Shown one piece after another: positions 17,053 to 25,908 of a stretch of DNA of 64,000 nt. Source of the DNA: Bradyrhizobium sp. BR 10289. GTDB lineage: Bacteria; Pseudomonadota; Alphaproteobacteria; Rhizobiales; Xanthobacteraceae. The stretch covers positions 1-64,000 of the forward strand of contig NZ_JACOFR010000009.1 in the NCBI RefSeq assembly GCF_019455385.1. Reading direction: 5' to 3'. Position 1 is the stretch's first letter. Each line of letters begins with the position of its first letter. The notes under the pieces were generated by a model. That model saw only the letters and a program-made list of their open reading frames with translations, ran no database searches and was not told where the DNA came from. The position numbers and the translations under genes were made by a program.

Positions 17053-18240
17053 CTAGATGATCTCGTTTTGCCGAAGTGCTGCGATTGCGGCCGCGTCATA
17101 GCCGAGTTCCGCGAGGACGCGATCGGTATGCTCACCGAGCGTCGGCGGACGGCTGGCAATTTCACCCGGCGTTTCCGACAGCCGCACTGCGGCGCGCGCA
17201 ACCGGCGCCTGCTTCGGCAGGCCGGGATAGTCGACGTTCTGCAAGAAACCAGCGGCCTGGATGTGAGGATGATCGAGCGCCTGTTGCGGGCTCAGCACCG
17301 GCCCGGTCGGAATCATTGCCTGGCCCAGCGTGTCTACCGCTTCCTGGGTGGTGCGCTCGGCGCACCAGCGCGCCATCCGCTCGCTGATGACGCGGCCGTT
17401 GTTCCCGCGGCTGATGTCGTCGGCAAAGCGTGGATCGTTTAGCCACTGATCCTCCTCGCCCATCAGCCTCGCCCAGCGCTTGAACAGCGGATGCCCCGTG
17501 ACCTGGCACAGCACCCAGCCGTCCTTGGTGCGGTAGATGTCGGCGGGCGCCGCGGTCTGGCCAAGATTTCCGGTCGGAACGCGATTGACGTTGATGACGG
17601 CCTGCTCGATCAGCGTGGCATTGGTGAAGGACAGTGCTGTTGCCAGCAACGCGCCCTCGACGATCTGCCCGCGGCCCGATTTCGCACGTTCCATCAGCGC
17701 GGCGAGGGTGCCGAACGCGCAGTGCAGCGCGGTTCCGAAATCGACCCAGTTCACCGCGGCCCGGTAGGGCGGATCGCCGGCGCCGGTCATGTACACCGAG
17801 CCCGACATGACCTGGCCGACGCCGTCGAAACCGACGCGGTCGGACCAGGGGCCCGGCCCGCCGAAAGCAGTGGCCGTCGTCAGGATGATGTCGGGCTTGA
17901 TCGCCCTCAATGAGTCGTAATCGAGCTTCATCGCGCGCAGGGTCTGCGGCGGCAGATTGGCGACGACCACGTCCGCGGTCGCGATCAGACGCCGCATCAC
18001 CTCCTGCCCTTCCACCTTCATCGGATCGAGCGTGATGCACTTCTTGTTGCGGTTGACCTGGAGGAACAGCGCGCCTTCACCGCCCTCCCCGACCGGCGCC
18101 ACGAAGCGGTCCTCGCTGCCATCGCGCTTTTCCACGCGGATGACCTCGGCGCCGAATTCGGCCAGCAGGGTCGCGCAATAGGGACCTGCGATATAGCGCC
18201 CGAAATCGAGGACGCGCACGCCTTCGAGAACTCCCCCCAT
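17053..18240 (-). CDS. family III (CaiB/BaiF) CoA-transferase
   Basis: A 395-residue enzyme with the class III CoA-transferase pattern: VLDFGRYIAGPYCATLLAEF, GAEVIRVEKRDGSEDR, NRNKKCITLD, GFDGVGQVMSGSVYMTG, and VNWVDFGTALHCAFG, whose Asp matches the catalytic aspartate of formyl-CoA transferase. It moves CoA between carboxylic acids; the substrate cannot be read from sequence. The likely ATG at 18240 is followed by GGVLEGVRVLDFG, the usual N-terminus. It is divergent from a VOC-family gene (168 bases between). Confidence 0.88.
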   Translation of the reverse strand: MGGVLEGVRVLDFGRYIAGPYCATLLAEFGAEVIRVEKRDGSEDRFVAPVGEGGEGALFLQVNRNKKCITLDPMKVEGQEVMRRLIATADVVVANLPPQTLRAMKLDYDSLRAIKPDIILTTATAFGGPGPWSDRVGFDGVGQVMSGSVYMTGAGDPPYRAAVNWVDFGTALHCAFGTLAALMERAKSGRGQIVEGALLATALSFTNATLIEQAVINVNRVPTGNLGQTAAPADIYRTKDGWVLCQVTGHPLFKRWARLMGEEDQWLNDPRFADDISRGNNGRVISERMARWCAERTTQEAVDTLGQAMIPTGPVLSPQQALDHPHIQAAGFLQNVDYPGLPKQAPVARAAVRLSETPGEIASRPPTLGEHTDRVLAELGYDAAAIAALRQNEII

Positions 18241-18408
18241 CGACCCCTTCCTTGTTCTTGTGTTCCTGCCAGATTACAGCGACCGGCTGCCACGGCAAGC
18301 CGGCAACCGCACCGTGCGCCTCCTCGGATGCGATCAACCGGCAGTTTCGAGCGGCGGAATTTCTGCTCTAGTATGGCCTGTCCGTCCTCCAGCGAGAAGC
18401 GCACAGCC

Positions 18409-19296
18409 ATGCCGCAACAATTCGATCGATCCGCAGAAGATCTCGGCAACGCCATCCATTTCGAGCACGTCAACATCCAGGTCCCGGATCAGCGCCTGGC
18501 GACACTGTTCTACGTCACTGGACTGGGGCTCACCCGCGATCCCTATCTGATGGTGTCCGATACCAACATGTGGATCAACGTCGGCAGCAGCCAGTTTCAT
18601 CTGCCGAGCGGCAGGCCGCAGGTGCTGCGCGGCCATACCGGCCTCGTCATCGCGGGACGCGAGGCCCTGCTGGCGCGGCTCGCGTCGGTCGCCAGCAAGC
18701 TCGAGGGCACGGCCTTCGCCTTCACCGAGCACAACGATCACGTCGAGGCCGTCTGTCCGTGGGGCAACCGCATGCGCATCCATGAGCCGGACGCTGCGCG
18801 ATTCGGACGCGTCACGCTCGGCATTCCCTATGTCGAGTTCGACGTGCCGATGGGAACGGCGCGGGCAATTGCCGCCTTCTACCCTGACATCATGGGCATG
18901 CCTGCGACCGTCCGGAACGGCGACGGCACGATTGCAGCCGTGAGCACGGGCCGCGACCAGCATTTGCTGTTTCGCGAGACCGACCGGCCGCAGCGCGACT
19001 ATGACGGCCACCATGTGCAGATGTACATCACGGACTTCTCGGGACCCTACCGCAAGCTGCTCGCGCGCAAGCTGATCTCGCGCGAGGACAACCAGTATCA
19101 ATATAGGTTCTGCGACATCGTCGATCTCGACAGCGGCCGGGCGCTGTTCACGGTCGAGCACGAGGTGCGCAGCGCGACGCACCCGATGTTCATGCGGCCG
19201 ATGGTCAACCGCAACCCTGTCGTCACCAATCGCAATTACGCGTTCGGCCACGACCAGACCTCATGGGCGATGGGGCCTGATCTCTACGACGGCTAG
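18409..19296 (+). CDS. VOC (glyoxalase/dioxygenase) superfamily protein
   Basis: About 295 residues from the ATG at 18409; earlier in-frame starts at 18376 and 18328 give a non-conserved tail. The N-terminal module FEHVNIQVPDQRLATLFYVT has the VOC beta-alpha-beta-beta-beta start with a possible metal His (FEHVN). A second module is suggested by YVEFDVPMGTARAIAAFYPD and HHVQMYITDF. Metal-dependent isomerase, lyase or ring-cleaving activity is possible, but no substrate is assignable. The divergent CoA-transferase is its only near neighbour. Confidence 0.7.
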   Translation: MPQQFDRSAEDLGNAIHFEHVNIQVPDQRLATLFYVTGLGLTRDPYLMVSDTNMWINVGSSQFHLPSGRPQVLRGHTGLVIAGREALLARLASVASKLEGTAFAFTEHNDHVEAVCPWGNRMRIHEPDAARFGRVTLGIPYVEFDVPMGTARAIAAFYPDIMGMPATVRNGDGTIAAVSTGRDQHLLFRETDRPQRDYDGHHVQMYITDFSGPYRKLLARKLISREDNQYQYRFCDIVDLDSGRALFTVEHEVRSATHPMFMRPMVNRNPVVTNRNYAFGHDQTSWAMGPDLYDG

Positions 19297-19346
19297 CGGC
19301 AGCACGGCCTCTGCCGCGCGACCTTCGCGCCAGCGAATCGGCACCA

Positions 19347-19380
19347 CAAAAGAAAAGCCCCGGCGGTTTCCCGCCGGGGC
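19347..19380 (-). terminator. rho-independent terminator of the porin gene
   Basis: On the minus strand GCCCCGGCGG, loop GAAA, CCGCCGGGGC is followed by TTTTCTTTTG. The ten-pair GC stem with a T-rich tail lies 25 bases after the porin stop codon. Confidence 0.92.
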
Positions 19381-19404
19381 CAAAGTCAGATCGTCAGACC
19401 GATC

Positions 19405-20988
19405 TTACCAGTTGCGCTGAGCGCGGAGGAGCAGGGAGAGAGTGTCCTGATCCTTCAGCTCGTAAACCGCGGTCGGCTTGGCGGTGATGACGTTCGGGGA
19501 GGCGGCAACCGTACCCGAGTACTTCTGGTCGAGATGGGTCCAGGAGAGGTCGGCCGAGAACGTCAGGTTCTTGACCGGGGTCCAGCGGGTGATGATACCC
19601 AGCTGGCCGATCGCGAAGTCCGGGTTACAGCCGGTGACACCAGCCAGGCTGCCGAACACGCCAGCAGCACCGCCGGCGCCGCAGAGGGTGGTCTTGGCCA
19701 GCGTACCGAACTGAGCCTGAGCGTAGGCGCCGTAGAGCGCGGTGTTCCAGAAGGCATCCCAGTTGTGGGTGTAAGCGCCGCGGAAGCCCCAGGTCTTGAC
19801 GGTTTCCTGCGAGCTGCCGGTCACGAACACCGTGTCAGGAGCGTTGGCGAAGCCGACGCTGCCGTAAGCGCCAGCAAGACCGGAGCTGCCGTACAGCGCG
19901 TAGCTGCTGCCCGACAGGTTCTGGAAGTTGTAGCGGGTCGCACCATCGGTGTAGACGCCCTGGATGTTGATCACGTCACCCGCGCCGGTCGGGATGTTCT
20001 TGATCGAGAGAGCCAGCTGAACCGCCCAGCCCCACTTGTCGTCGGGGTGGCCGGTGACTTCGGATGCGCCGTAGTAGCCGACATGGTTGTCATGCGCGGC
20101 AACCGACGCCTGGAAGAGGCCCCAAGCCTGGTCGACGCGGACCTGAGCAACGAGGTTCGGCGAACGCGAACCGCCGATGGCGTTGGTGCCGTACGAACCA
20201 CCGAGGATGCCAGCCGTGGTCGCGCCGGTCATGTTGAGGTTGCCAGCCTGGTAGTACTGGGTGGCATCTTCAGCCGAGAAGGCCGCCGTGATGCCCTGAC
20301 CGAAGTCGGCCGTGTACGTGAACTGGGTGACGCCGGTAACGGTGCCGCTGCCGCCGACCAGGTTGTCGACGTTGTTGCCGGGATAGTTGGTCCAGGGCGC
20401 GTCGAACTGCGACACGGCCTTACCCATGGTGAAGCCGGCGAACTGGATGAAGGCGTAGTACACGCCGAGGCCACCACCCGAGGTGTTGCCGTCGGTGCTG
20501 TTCACCGCGCCGGAGCCGTTCGAACCGACGAGGCCGGTGCCCGCAGCGTTGAGACCGAGCGTACCGCTGTACTGGGTGGCACCCGTGCCCGAACCGGTCG
20601 GGGTATAGTTGCCGGTCGTCCAGGTGAAGACGGCATCGAAATAGGTGCGGACCACGCCGTACTCGGTCGCGGTGCGGGTGTCGATGTTCAGGTCTTCACG
20701 AGCACGGAAGGTGTAGTAGTTCGCCAGGCGGTTGCGAGCACCGGCAGTGCCGCTCTGGTTCGGATTGTAGTCCGAATTGGTGTTGAGGTTCGCGTCGGCG
20801 CGCAGATAGCCACCCAGCTTGATGCAGGTGTCGGTGCCCGGGATGTAGTAGAAGCCGGCGCCGTACAGCGAGCAGATCTTGACGTATTCAACGGCCTTGG
20901 CCTTGACGGGCAGGTCGGCGGCGAACGCGCTGGAGGCGGCCATCAGGCCGGCAGCGGTGCCGAGAAGAAGCGTCTTCGTAAACTTCAT
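19405..20988 (-). CDS. outer-membrane porin (Bradyrhizobium type)
   Basis: A 527-residue porin with signal peptide MKFTKTLLLGTAAGLMAASS ending at AFA, then ADLPVKAKAVEYVKICSLYG, the N-terminus typical of rhizobial porins with a conserved Cys pair (CSLYGAGFYYIPGTDTCIKL). It is followed by LGGYLRADANLN and alternating amphipathic beta strands. It ends in a terminal aromatic (RNW), as expected for BAM recognition. It forms a general diffusion channel. GGAGG lies seven bases before the ATG; codon use is highly optimised, in line with abundant expression. A strong terminator follows. Confidence 0.95.
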   Translation of the reverse strand: MKFTKTLLLGTAAGLMAASSAFAADLPVKAKAVEYVKICSLYGAGFYYIPGTDTCIKLGGYLRADANLNTNSDYNPNQSGTAGARNRLANYYTFRAREDLNIDTRTATEYGVVRTYFDAVFTWTTGNYTPTGSGTGATQYSGTLGLNAAGTGLVGSNGSGAVNSTDGNTSGGGLGVYYAFIQFAGFTMGKAVSQFDAPWTNYPGNNVDNLVGGSGTVTGVTQFTYTADFGQGITAAFSAEDATQYYQAGNLNMTGATTAGILGGSYGTNAIGGSRSPNLVAQVRVDQAWGLFQASVAAHDNHVGYYGASEVTGHPDDKWGWAVQLALSIKNIPTGAGDVINIQGVYTDGATRYNFQNLSGSSYALYGSSGLAGAYGSVGFANAPDTVFVTGSSQETVKTWGFRGAYTHNWDAFWNTALYGAYAQAQFGTLAKTTLCGAGGAAGVFGSLAGVTGCNPDFAIGQLGIITRWTPVKNLTFSADLSWTHLDQKYSGTVAASPNVITAKPTAVYELKDQDTLSLLLRAQRNW

Positions 20989-21497
20989 TAGTAAACCTCC
21001 AGGTCGGTTCAGGGGGCCCGGCTCCTCGACGGAGGCCGCTCTACCCTCTCAATTTTCCGTTCAATTCAGATCCGCACTGAGGGTCCGGACTGAAACGACA
21101 GCGAGGTGCCCCCCCTCCGTCGTGGAGTCACGTATAGTTTATAAAAACAACTGCCTCAATTTATTGATTGGCTGAATCGCAAGTTCGGGAGGCGATGTTG
21201 CCGCAGAGCAACAGGAAGCGACCGCGACGCCGGTAAAATCCCGGAATGCAAAAGAAAAAGCCCTCAGGGGGCATCCCGAGGGCTTTCTTGGAGGTCTCAC
21301 ATCGCTGTCCATCGACAAGGTCAAGAGCAGCAGAATTGAGTGCTAGGAGACGTAATTTAATTAATTGAGTTTTGCAAGCACTTATTCGCCAGACGGTTTC
21401 CACCTTTCGGTGTCTAACACTATCGTTGATGCGCGATGTTAAAGACGCCCCCCCAATATCCGATTAAAAGACAAAGATAAGACAGGGGGGCAGCCAC
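20989..21497. other. porin upstream region
   Basis: About 500 bases between the porin and a divergent MarR gene. It holds the porin promoter and ribosome site, a GC-rich structured segment near 21080-21125, a minus-strand terminator-like hairpin at 21248-21286, and an AT-rich patch near 21355-21375 that may be a promoter. No protein-coding gene is convincing. Confidence 0.5.
21253..21400 (-). ncRNA. candidate small RNA or porin leader attenuator
   Basis: On the minus strand AAAGCCCTC, a 12-base loop, and GAGGGCTTT (21257-21286 as read on plus) are followed by a T-rich tail TTTTTCTTTTG, an intrinsic terminator about 260 bases upstream of the porin ATG and on the porin's strand. No minus-strand gene exists to its right for it to terminate. 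Upstream of it is an AT-rich stretch with TTGCAA that could be a -35. It may end a short RNA of about 100-150 nt or act as an attenuator in a long porin leader. The 5' end is a guess. Confidence 0.4.
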
Positions 21498-21977
21498 ATG
21501 ATCGAGAAAAAACTCGACAGGGCGATTACGGACTTCATCTGGAATGTCGTCGAGATTCACTCTCAGCTGGAGGATATCCATACCAGTTGGGCCGGACTGC
21601 TGGGCATTACCGAGCCGCAATGGCTGATCCTGATGGCCATCACCGAACTGGACGGAGGCCACGGCGTCGCCGGCATCGACATCGCAAACAAGCTGCGCGT
21701 CCACCCGGCCTTCGTCACCAACCAGACCAAGACCCTGGAAAAGAGCGGATTGCTGTCGCGGCGCCCCGGCGCGGATGACGCGCGCTTCGTCCTGATGTCG
21801 CTCACGGACAAGGCGACGGCGGAGATCGAAAAGCTCTCCAAGCGAAAGCTCGCCCTGAACTCGACGATGTTCAACGATCTCGACGAGAAGACCCTGACCG
21901 AGCTCAACGCCACGCTGGCAACGATCGCCAAGAACGCCCGACTGGCGGCACGATTGCTGGCCATCGACGTCTCGTAG
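21498..21977 (+). CDS. MarR-family transcriptional regulator
   Basis: A 159-residue winged-helix protein: WAGLLGITEPQWLILMAITE, IDIANKLRVHPAFVTNQTKT, LEKSGLLSRRPGADDARFVL (recognition helix and beta-wing DDAR motif), then a C-terminal dimerisation helix. AGGGGGG precedes the ATG by about six bases. It is divergent from the porin upstream region, so porin or the candidate RNA could be its target; this is inference from position only. Confidence 0.87.
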   Translation: MIEKKLDRAITDFIWNVVEIHSQLEDIHTSWAGLLGITEPQWLILMAITELDGGHGVAGIDIANKLRVHPAFVTNQTKTLEKSGLLSRRPGADDARFVLMSLTDKATAEIEKLSKRKLALNSTMFNDLDEKTLTELNATLATIAKNARLAARLLAIDVS

Positions 21978-21997
21978 CCGGGCGCGAACGCTTCGGG

Positions 21998-23080
21998 TTA
22001 GAGATAGGCGAGAGGACCGAGCTGGCGGGCAGGCCCGAACTTATCGTCGAACCAATCGAAGACGAAGTCGTCCACGGCCACGAAATTTTCGACCTCGCCC
22101 AGAGGGCTGCGGATCGCGTTCGGAACGACCACCGAGCAATGCGCCCCGGACTGCTGATAGGCGGCTTGCAGCTCGAGCGCGTCCTCTTCCCGCACCATCG
22201 AGCGACGCCCGACCGCAACGAGAATCGGACAGGGCACGTGGCGCGCCGTCGGCAGCGACCGCGTCGGGCCACCATCGCCGACCTCATGCCAGACACCGGT
22301 GATCCAGCGAACCGACGCGCGAAGCCGGTGCGAGGCCCAAAAACCGCCGTCACACACCGCAGCGGCGATCCTGCGATCCGAACAGGCGAGGCGCGAGGCG
22401 TGGCTGGCGCCCGCTCCTTCGCCATAAACACCGATCCGCTTCGAATCGACGTCCGCACGACCGGTGAGATAATCGAGCCAGCAACCGAGCGCATATTCCG
22501 GCCGGGACGAGCGAGCCACGGATGCATTGCTGCCGTCGACGATCAGGAGCGACACTCTTCGGCCGGGCAAGGCCGGAAGCAGCCGCGCCAACATCGCACT
22601 CAGATCGGTTTCCTCGTCGGCAACGCAGATGACCGCGGGTGCGGCAGCACCATCGCAAGCCGCCGAGACAAAGATGCCTTCGAGCGTGCCGTAGTCAAGG
22701 TCGTCGATTTCCACGCGCTCGATCCGCTTGGCCGCGCGGTCTTCGAGCTTGCCGAGGCTGAGGCCGATCTTGTCAGCGAGAACAATGCCGGCCGCCTCTT
22801 CGGAGGAGGACAGACTTCTTGCAACTTCGAGTGCCGTCATCGCGCACAAATAGGATTCGCCGGCAAACCGAGACGGACCTTCTTCACCGACGGATTCGGC
22901 GAGCAGGAGGTAGTCGTCGCCTATTCTCGCCCAATCCGAAACCCATCGCCGCCTCTGCGCCTCGCGCGCGAGCTCGGCAACCGGCAGTCTTTCGAAAAAT
23001 GCGGAAGCTCGTTCGCGAAGATGTGCCAGGCTGCCGGAAGCGCCTTCACAGAAACTGTGGGGCGGATGATCGCCGTCCAT
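21998..23080 (-). CDS. alpha/beta-hydrolase-fold protein without catalytic serine
   Basis: A 360-residue protein with an N-terminal helical part (to about 125) and an alpha/beta-hydrolase core: EGIFVSAACDGAAAPAVICV, LLIVDGSNASVARSSRPEYA, RIGVYGEGAGASHASRLA, RIAAAVCDGGFWAS, CPILVAVGRRSMV. The nucleophile elbow that should read GxSxG is GEGAG at residues 220-224, so the serine is replaced by glycine, and no histidine occurs near the C-terminal catalytic position. It is related to FrsA/DPH-hydrolase-like proteins and is probably non-catalytic or uses another mechanism. Convergent with the MarR gene. Confidence 0.65.
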   Translation of the reverse strand: MDGDHPPHSFCEGASGSLAHLRERASAFFERLPVAELAREAQRRRWVSDWARIGDDYLLLAESVGEEGPSRFAGESYLCAMTALEVARSLSSSEEAAGIVLADKIGLSLGKLEDRAAKRIERVEIDDLDYGTLEGIFVSAACDGAAAPAVICVADEETDLSAMLARLLPALPGRRVSLLIVDGSNASVARSSRPEYALGCWLDYLTGRADVDSKRIGVYGEGAGASHASRLACSDRRIAAAVCDGGFWASHRLRASVRWITGVWHEVGDGGPTRSLPTARHVPCPILVAVGRRSMVREEDALELQAAYQQSGAHCSVVVPNAIRSPLGEVENFVAVDDFVFDWFDDKFGPARQLGPLAYL

Positions 23081-23906
23081 CTCTCGTCTCCCAAGCGGCG
23101 CTTCAGCGGCTACTCGGGCTCGCCAGATTCGCGTCGTCGACAGGTGTAGTCTCGCACTGCAATATCACCAGAGCAATTCGGATGCCACGTCCCATCGGCT
23201 GACGCAGAGCGCGCATGCATTAGCGCGCAGTGCTACAAACATGACGCGGCGCAATGCCGGGTCGTTCGTTTTGCTCGCCCTCTGGCAATCTTTCTGCCGC
23301 GTTGAGCGAAAAAACAGAAGGATGTTGCGTGAGACGGCGTAATTACATCTTCACACATCGCACCTCCGCATCGCCGCGCGCTTCCCGCTGCGGTCTGGCG
23401 TATCACGACACCGAGCGCATCAAGGCGAAATCGGTTGATTCATGAGCACGCTGCCCAAAGAACAAGCCAGTGCAAAGTCCGCAGATTCCAGGCGCAAATC
23501 CGCAGCGCTCCGAGACCGTATTTCCCACGGACAACCCCTGCGTTCAGCCGTAGCCAGCTCGCGCAAAACGATGCGTTCGCAGAGTCACCTGATCGCGTCC
23601 ATTGCGAAGCGCATTCAGTCGCACACAGGCCTCGTCGCGACGCTCCTCGACGCACCTGACGAGGTCGCGGACGAAGCATTGATCGCTCCACGGCGCATGC
23701 GTGGCGGCGGTCGGCAGATCGACGACGGAGGCGACGAGGTCCGCGATTGCAGTGCGTTGATCGAGCGATCGGCGGCACGGGGCCCCGGCCCTCACACGGA
23801 TCCGCACATTTCGCCGCAGGACATTTCGAGGATGTCGGCATTGCTGCCTCGCCCGCGATGAAACATGATGAGCTGCCGATGACGACTTGCCTTCGAGGTG
23901 GATCCG
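23081..23906. other. long gene-free region
   Basis: About 820 bases. Frames here (for example 23442-23861 on plus and its mirror on minus) are Arg/Ser/Ala-rich with no domain, signal peptide or ribosome site, and are read as non-coding or as decayed sequence. The region should contain promoters for the hydrolase-like gene (left) and the family-5 binding protein (right; GAGGTGG at 23895-23901 is its ribosome site). No repeat or RNA was recognised. Confidence 0.45.
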
Positions 23907-25694
23907 ATGAACGAAAACGAAATCCGTCAGCGCATCGCGGACGTGAAGCAAGGCACGCTGTCGCGGCGCTCGTTCATCCAGGCCATGGCTGCGGTGGGGA
24001 TCACGGCGCCGATCGCAAGCCAGATCCTGAGCTGGAATGACGTGGCGATGGCGGATGCCACGCTTCCCTACAAGCCGACCAAGGCCGGCGGTGGCGGCCC
24101 GCTGAAGATCCTGATCTGGCAGGCCCCAACCCTGCTCAATCCGCATTTCGCGCTCGGCACCAAGGACCAGGTCGCCTCGCGCATCTTCTTCGAGCCGCTC
24201 GCCGGCTGGGACAAGGAAGGCAATCTCATCCCCTGCCTTGCCGCCGAGGTCCCGACCAAGGCGAATGGCGGCCTCTCGGCCGACGGGACGACCGTGACCT
24301 GGAAGCTGAAGCAGGGCGTGAAGTGGCACGACGGCAAGCCCTTCACCGCCGACGACGTCGTGTTCACCTGGCAATATGCCGCGGATCTCGCGACCGCCGC
24401 CTATACCACCGGATCGTACAAGGACATCACCGTCGAGAAGATCGACGACCACACCGTCAAGGTGATCTTCAAGGCGCCGACGCCGTTCTGGGCCGATCCC
24501 TTCGTCGGCTCGGTCGGCCAGATCCTGCCGAAGCATCATTTCGGCGACTATGCCGGCGCAAAGTCGCGCGACGCACCGGGCAATCTGAAGCCGGTCGGCA
24601 CCGGCCCGTACAAATTCGTCGAGTTCAAGCCGGGCGACCTGCTCACGGCCGAACGCAATCCCGACTACCACGTCAAGAACCAGCCCTATTTCGACACGCT
24701 CGAGCTCAAGGGCGGCGGCGACGCCGTCTCCGCGGCGCGCGCGGTGCTGCAGACCGGCGAATACGACTATGCCTGGAATCTGCTGGTGGAGGACGAGATC
24801 CTCAAGCGCATGGAGGCCGTCGGAAAAGGCAGGGTGGAATTCACGCTCTCCGGCGGCGTCGAGTTCATCATTCTCAACACCACCGATCCCTGGACCGAGG
24901 TCGACGGCGAGCGCTCCAGCACCAAGACCAAGCACCCGACATTGTCGGATCCCGCGGTTCGAAAGGCCTTCAACCTGCTGGTCGATCGCGAGGCGATCCA
25001 GAAGTTCATCTACGGCCGCGCCGCCGTCGCGACAGCGAGCTTCGTCAACCAGCCCAGCCAGTTCAAGTCGGGCAAGCTGAAATACGAGTTCGACGTGGAG
25101 AAGGCGAACAAGATCCTGGAGGAGGCCGGCTGGAAGAAGGGCGCGGACGGCATTCGCGCCAAGGACGGCAAGCAGCTCAAATACGTCTTCCAGACCTCGA
25201 TCAACGCGCCGCGCCAGAAAACGCAGGCCATCATCAAGCAGGCCTGTCAGAAAGCCGGCATCGACATCGAGCTCAAATCGGTCACCGCATCGGTGTTCTT
25301 CTCGTCCGATGTCGGCAACCCCGACACCTATTCGAAGTTCTATTGCGACATGGAGATGTACAACACGACGCAGCCGCAACCCGATCCGGAGCGGTTCCTG
25401 AACCAGTGCGTCTCCTGGGAGATCTCGACCAAGGACAACAAATGGCTCGGCCGCAACGTCTCGCGCTGGTCCGACCCTGAAGCCGACAAGGCCTACAAGG
25501 CCGCGCAGAAAGAGCTCGATCCGGTCAAGCGCGCCGCGCTTCTGATCAAGGTCAACGAGATCTTCTGCGAGGCCAACGTGCTGATACCGCTGCTCTCGCG
25601 CAACATCGTCGGCGGCTCCGTCAACAATCTGATGGCGGACATCTCGGGGTGGGACGTCACGACCTGGAATCTCGGAAGCTGGTACCGGAGCTGA
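23907..25694 (+). CDS. Tat-exported family-5 (peptide/dipeptide-type) binding protein
   Basis: 595 residues from the ATG at 23907 (ribosome site GAGGTGG with a five-base spacer; a GTG at 23898 is upstream). It has a classical Tat signal, LSRRSFIQAMAAVGITAPIA. The mature protein follows SBP_bac_5: APTLLNPHFALGTKDQVASR, LAGWDKEGNLIPCLAAEVPT, TVTWKLKQGVKWHDGKPFTA, DDVVFTWQYA, GTGPYKFVEFKPGD and FILNTTDPW-like core motifs. It binds oligopeptides or related solutes. No dpp/opp permease or ATPase genes flank it, so it is an orphan in this window. Confidence 0.9.
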   Translation: MNENEIRQRIADVKQGTLSRRSFIQAMAAVGITAPIASQILSWNDVAMADATLPYKPTKAGGGGPLKILIWQAPTLLNPHFALGTKDQVASRIFFEPLAGWDKEGNLIPCLAAEVPTKANGGLSADGTTVTWKLKQGVKWHDGKPFTADDVVFTWQYAADLATAAYTTGSYKDITVEKIDDHTVKVIFKAPTPFWADPFVGSVGQILPKHHFGDYAGAKSRDAPGNLKPVGTGPYKFVEFKPGDLLTAERNPDYHVKNQPYFDTLELKGGGDAVSAARAVLQTGEYDYAWNLLVEDEILKRMEAVGKGRVEFTLSGGVEFIILNTTDPWTEVDGERSSTKTKHPTLSDPAVRKAFNLLVDREAIQKFIYGRAAVATASFVNQPSQFKSGKLKYEFDVEKANKILEEAGWKKGADGIRAKDGKQLKYVFQTSINAPRQKTQAIIKQACQKAGIDIELKSVTASVFFSSDVGNPDTYSKFYCDMEMYNTTQPQPDPERFLNQCVSWEISTKDNKWLGRNVSRWSDPEADKAYKAAQKELDPVKRAALLIKVNEIFCEANVLIPLLSRNIVGGSVNNLMADISGWDVTTWNLGSWYRS

Positions 25695-25698
25695 CAGC

Positions 25699-25908
25699 TC
25701 ACCGCGCAGCCCACGCCACGACGCTCCGGCAGAAGTTGAAGGCGAAGCGTCCATAGAGAAAGCTGCTGCCCGGCTCCAGCGAAGCCAGGCGATAGGAGCT
25801 GCCGAGCGCGCGGACGAGATCGATCGCCTCCATGAGCTCATGATGCGTCAGCATCAAATGAAGGCTCGCGAGCGGCAGCAGCAGGGCTTGAATGCCGAGA
25901 TTGCTCAT
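25699..25908 (-). CDS. small protein translationally coupled to the AraC gene
   Basis: 69 residues (MSNLGIQALLLPLASLHLML ... SVVAWAAR). Its ATG at 25906-25908 overlaps the AraC stop (ATGA), with GAGG just upstream, indicating coupled translation. The first third is hydrophobic; the rest (LEPGSSFLYGRFAFNFCRS) is unassigned. It lies four bases from the convergent family-5 binding protein. Function unknown. Confidence 0.5.
   Translation of the reverse strand: MSNLGIQALLLPLASLHLMLTHHELMEAIDLVRALGSSYRLASLEPGSSFLYGRFAFNFCRSVVAWAAR

Noticed and set aside
23442..23861. 139-residue frame in the long gap before the family-5 binding protein
   Set aside because: Ser/Arg-rich, with no convincing ribosome site, domain or signal peptide, and an equally open frame on the opposite strand.
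23544..25841. 765-residue open frame on the minus strand
   Set aside because: It is antisense to the family-5 binding protein, with no signal or domain.
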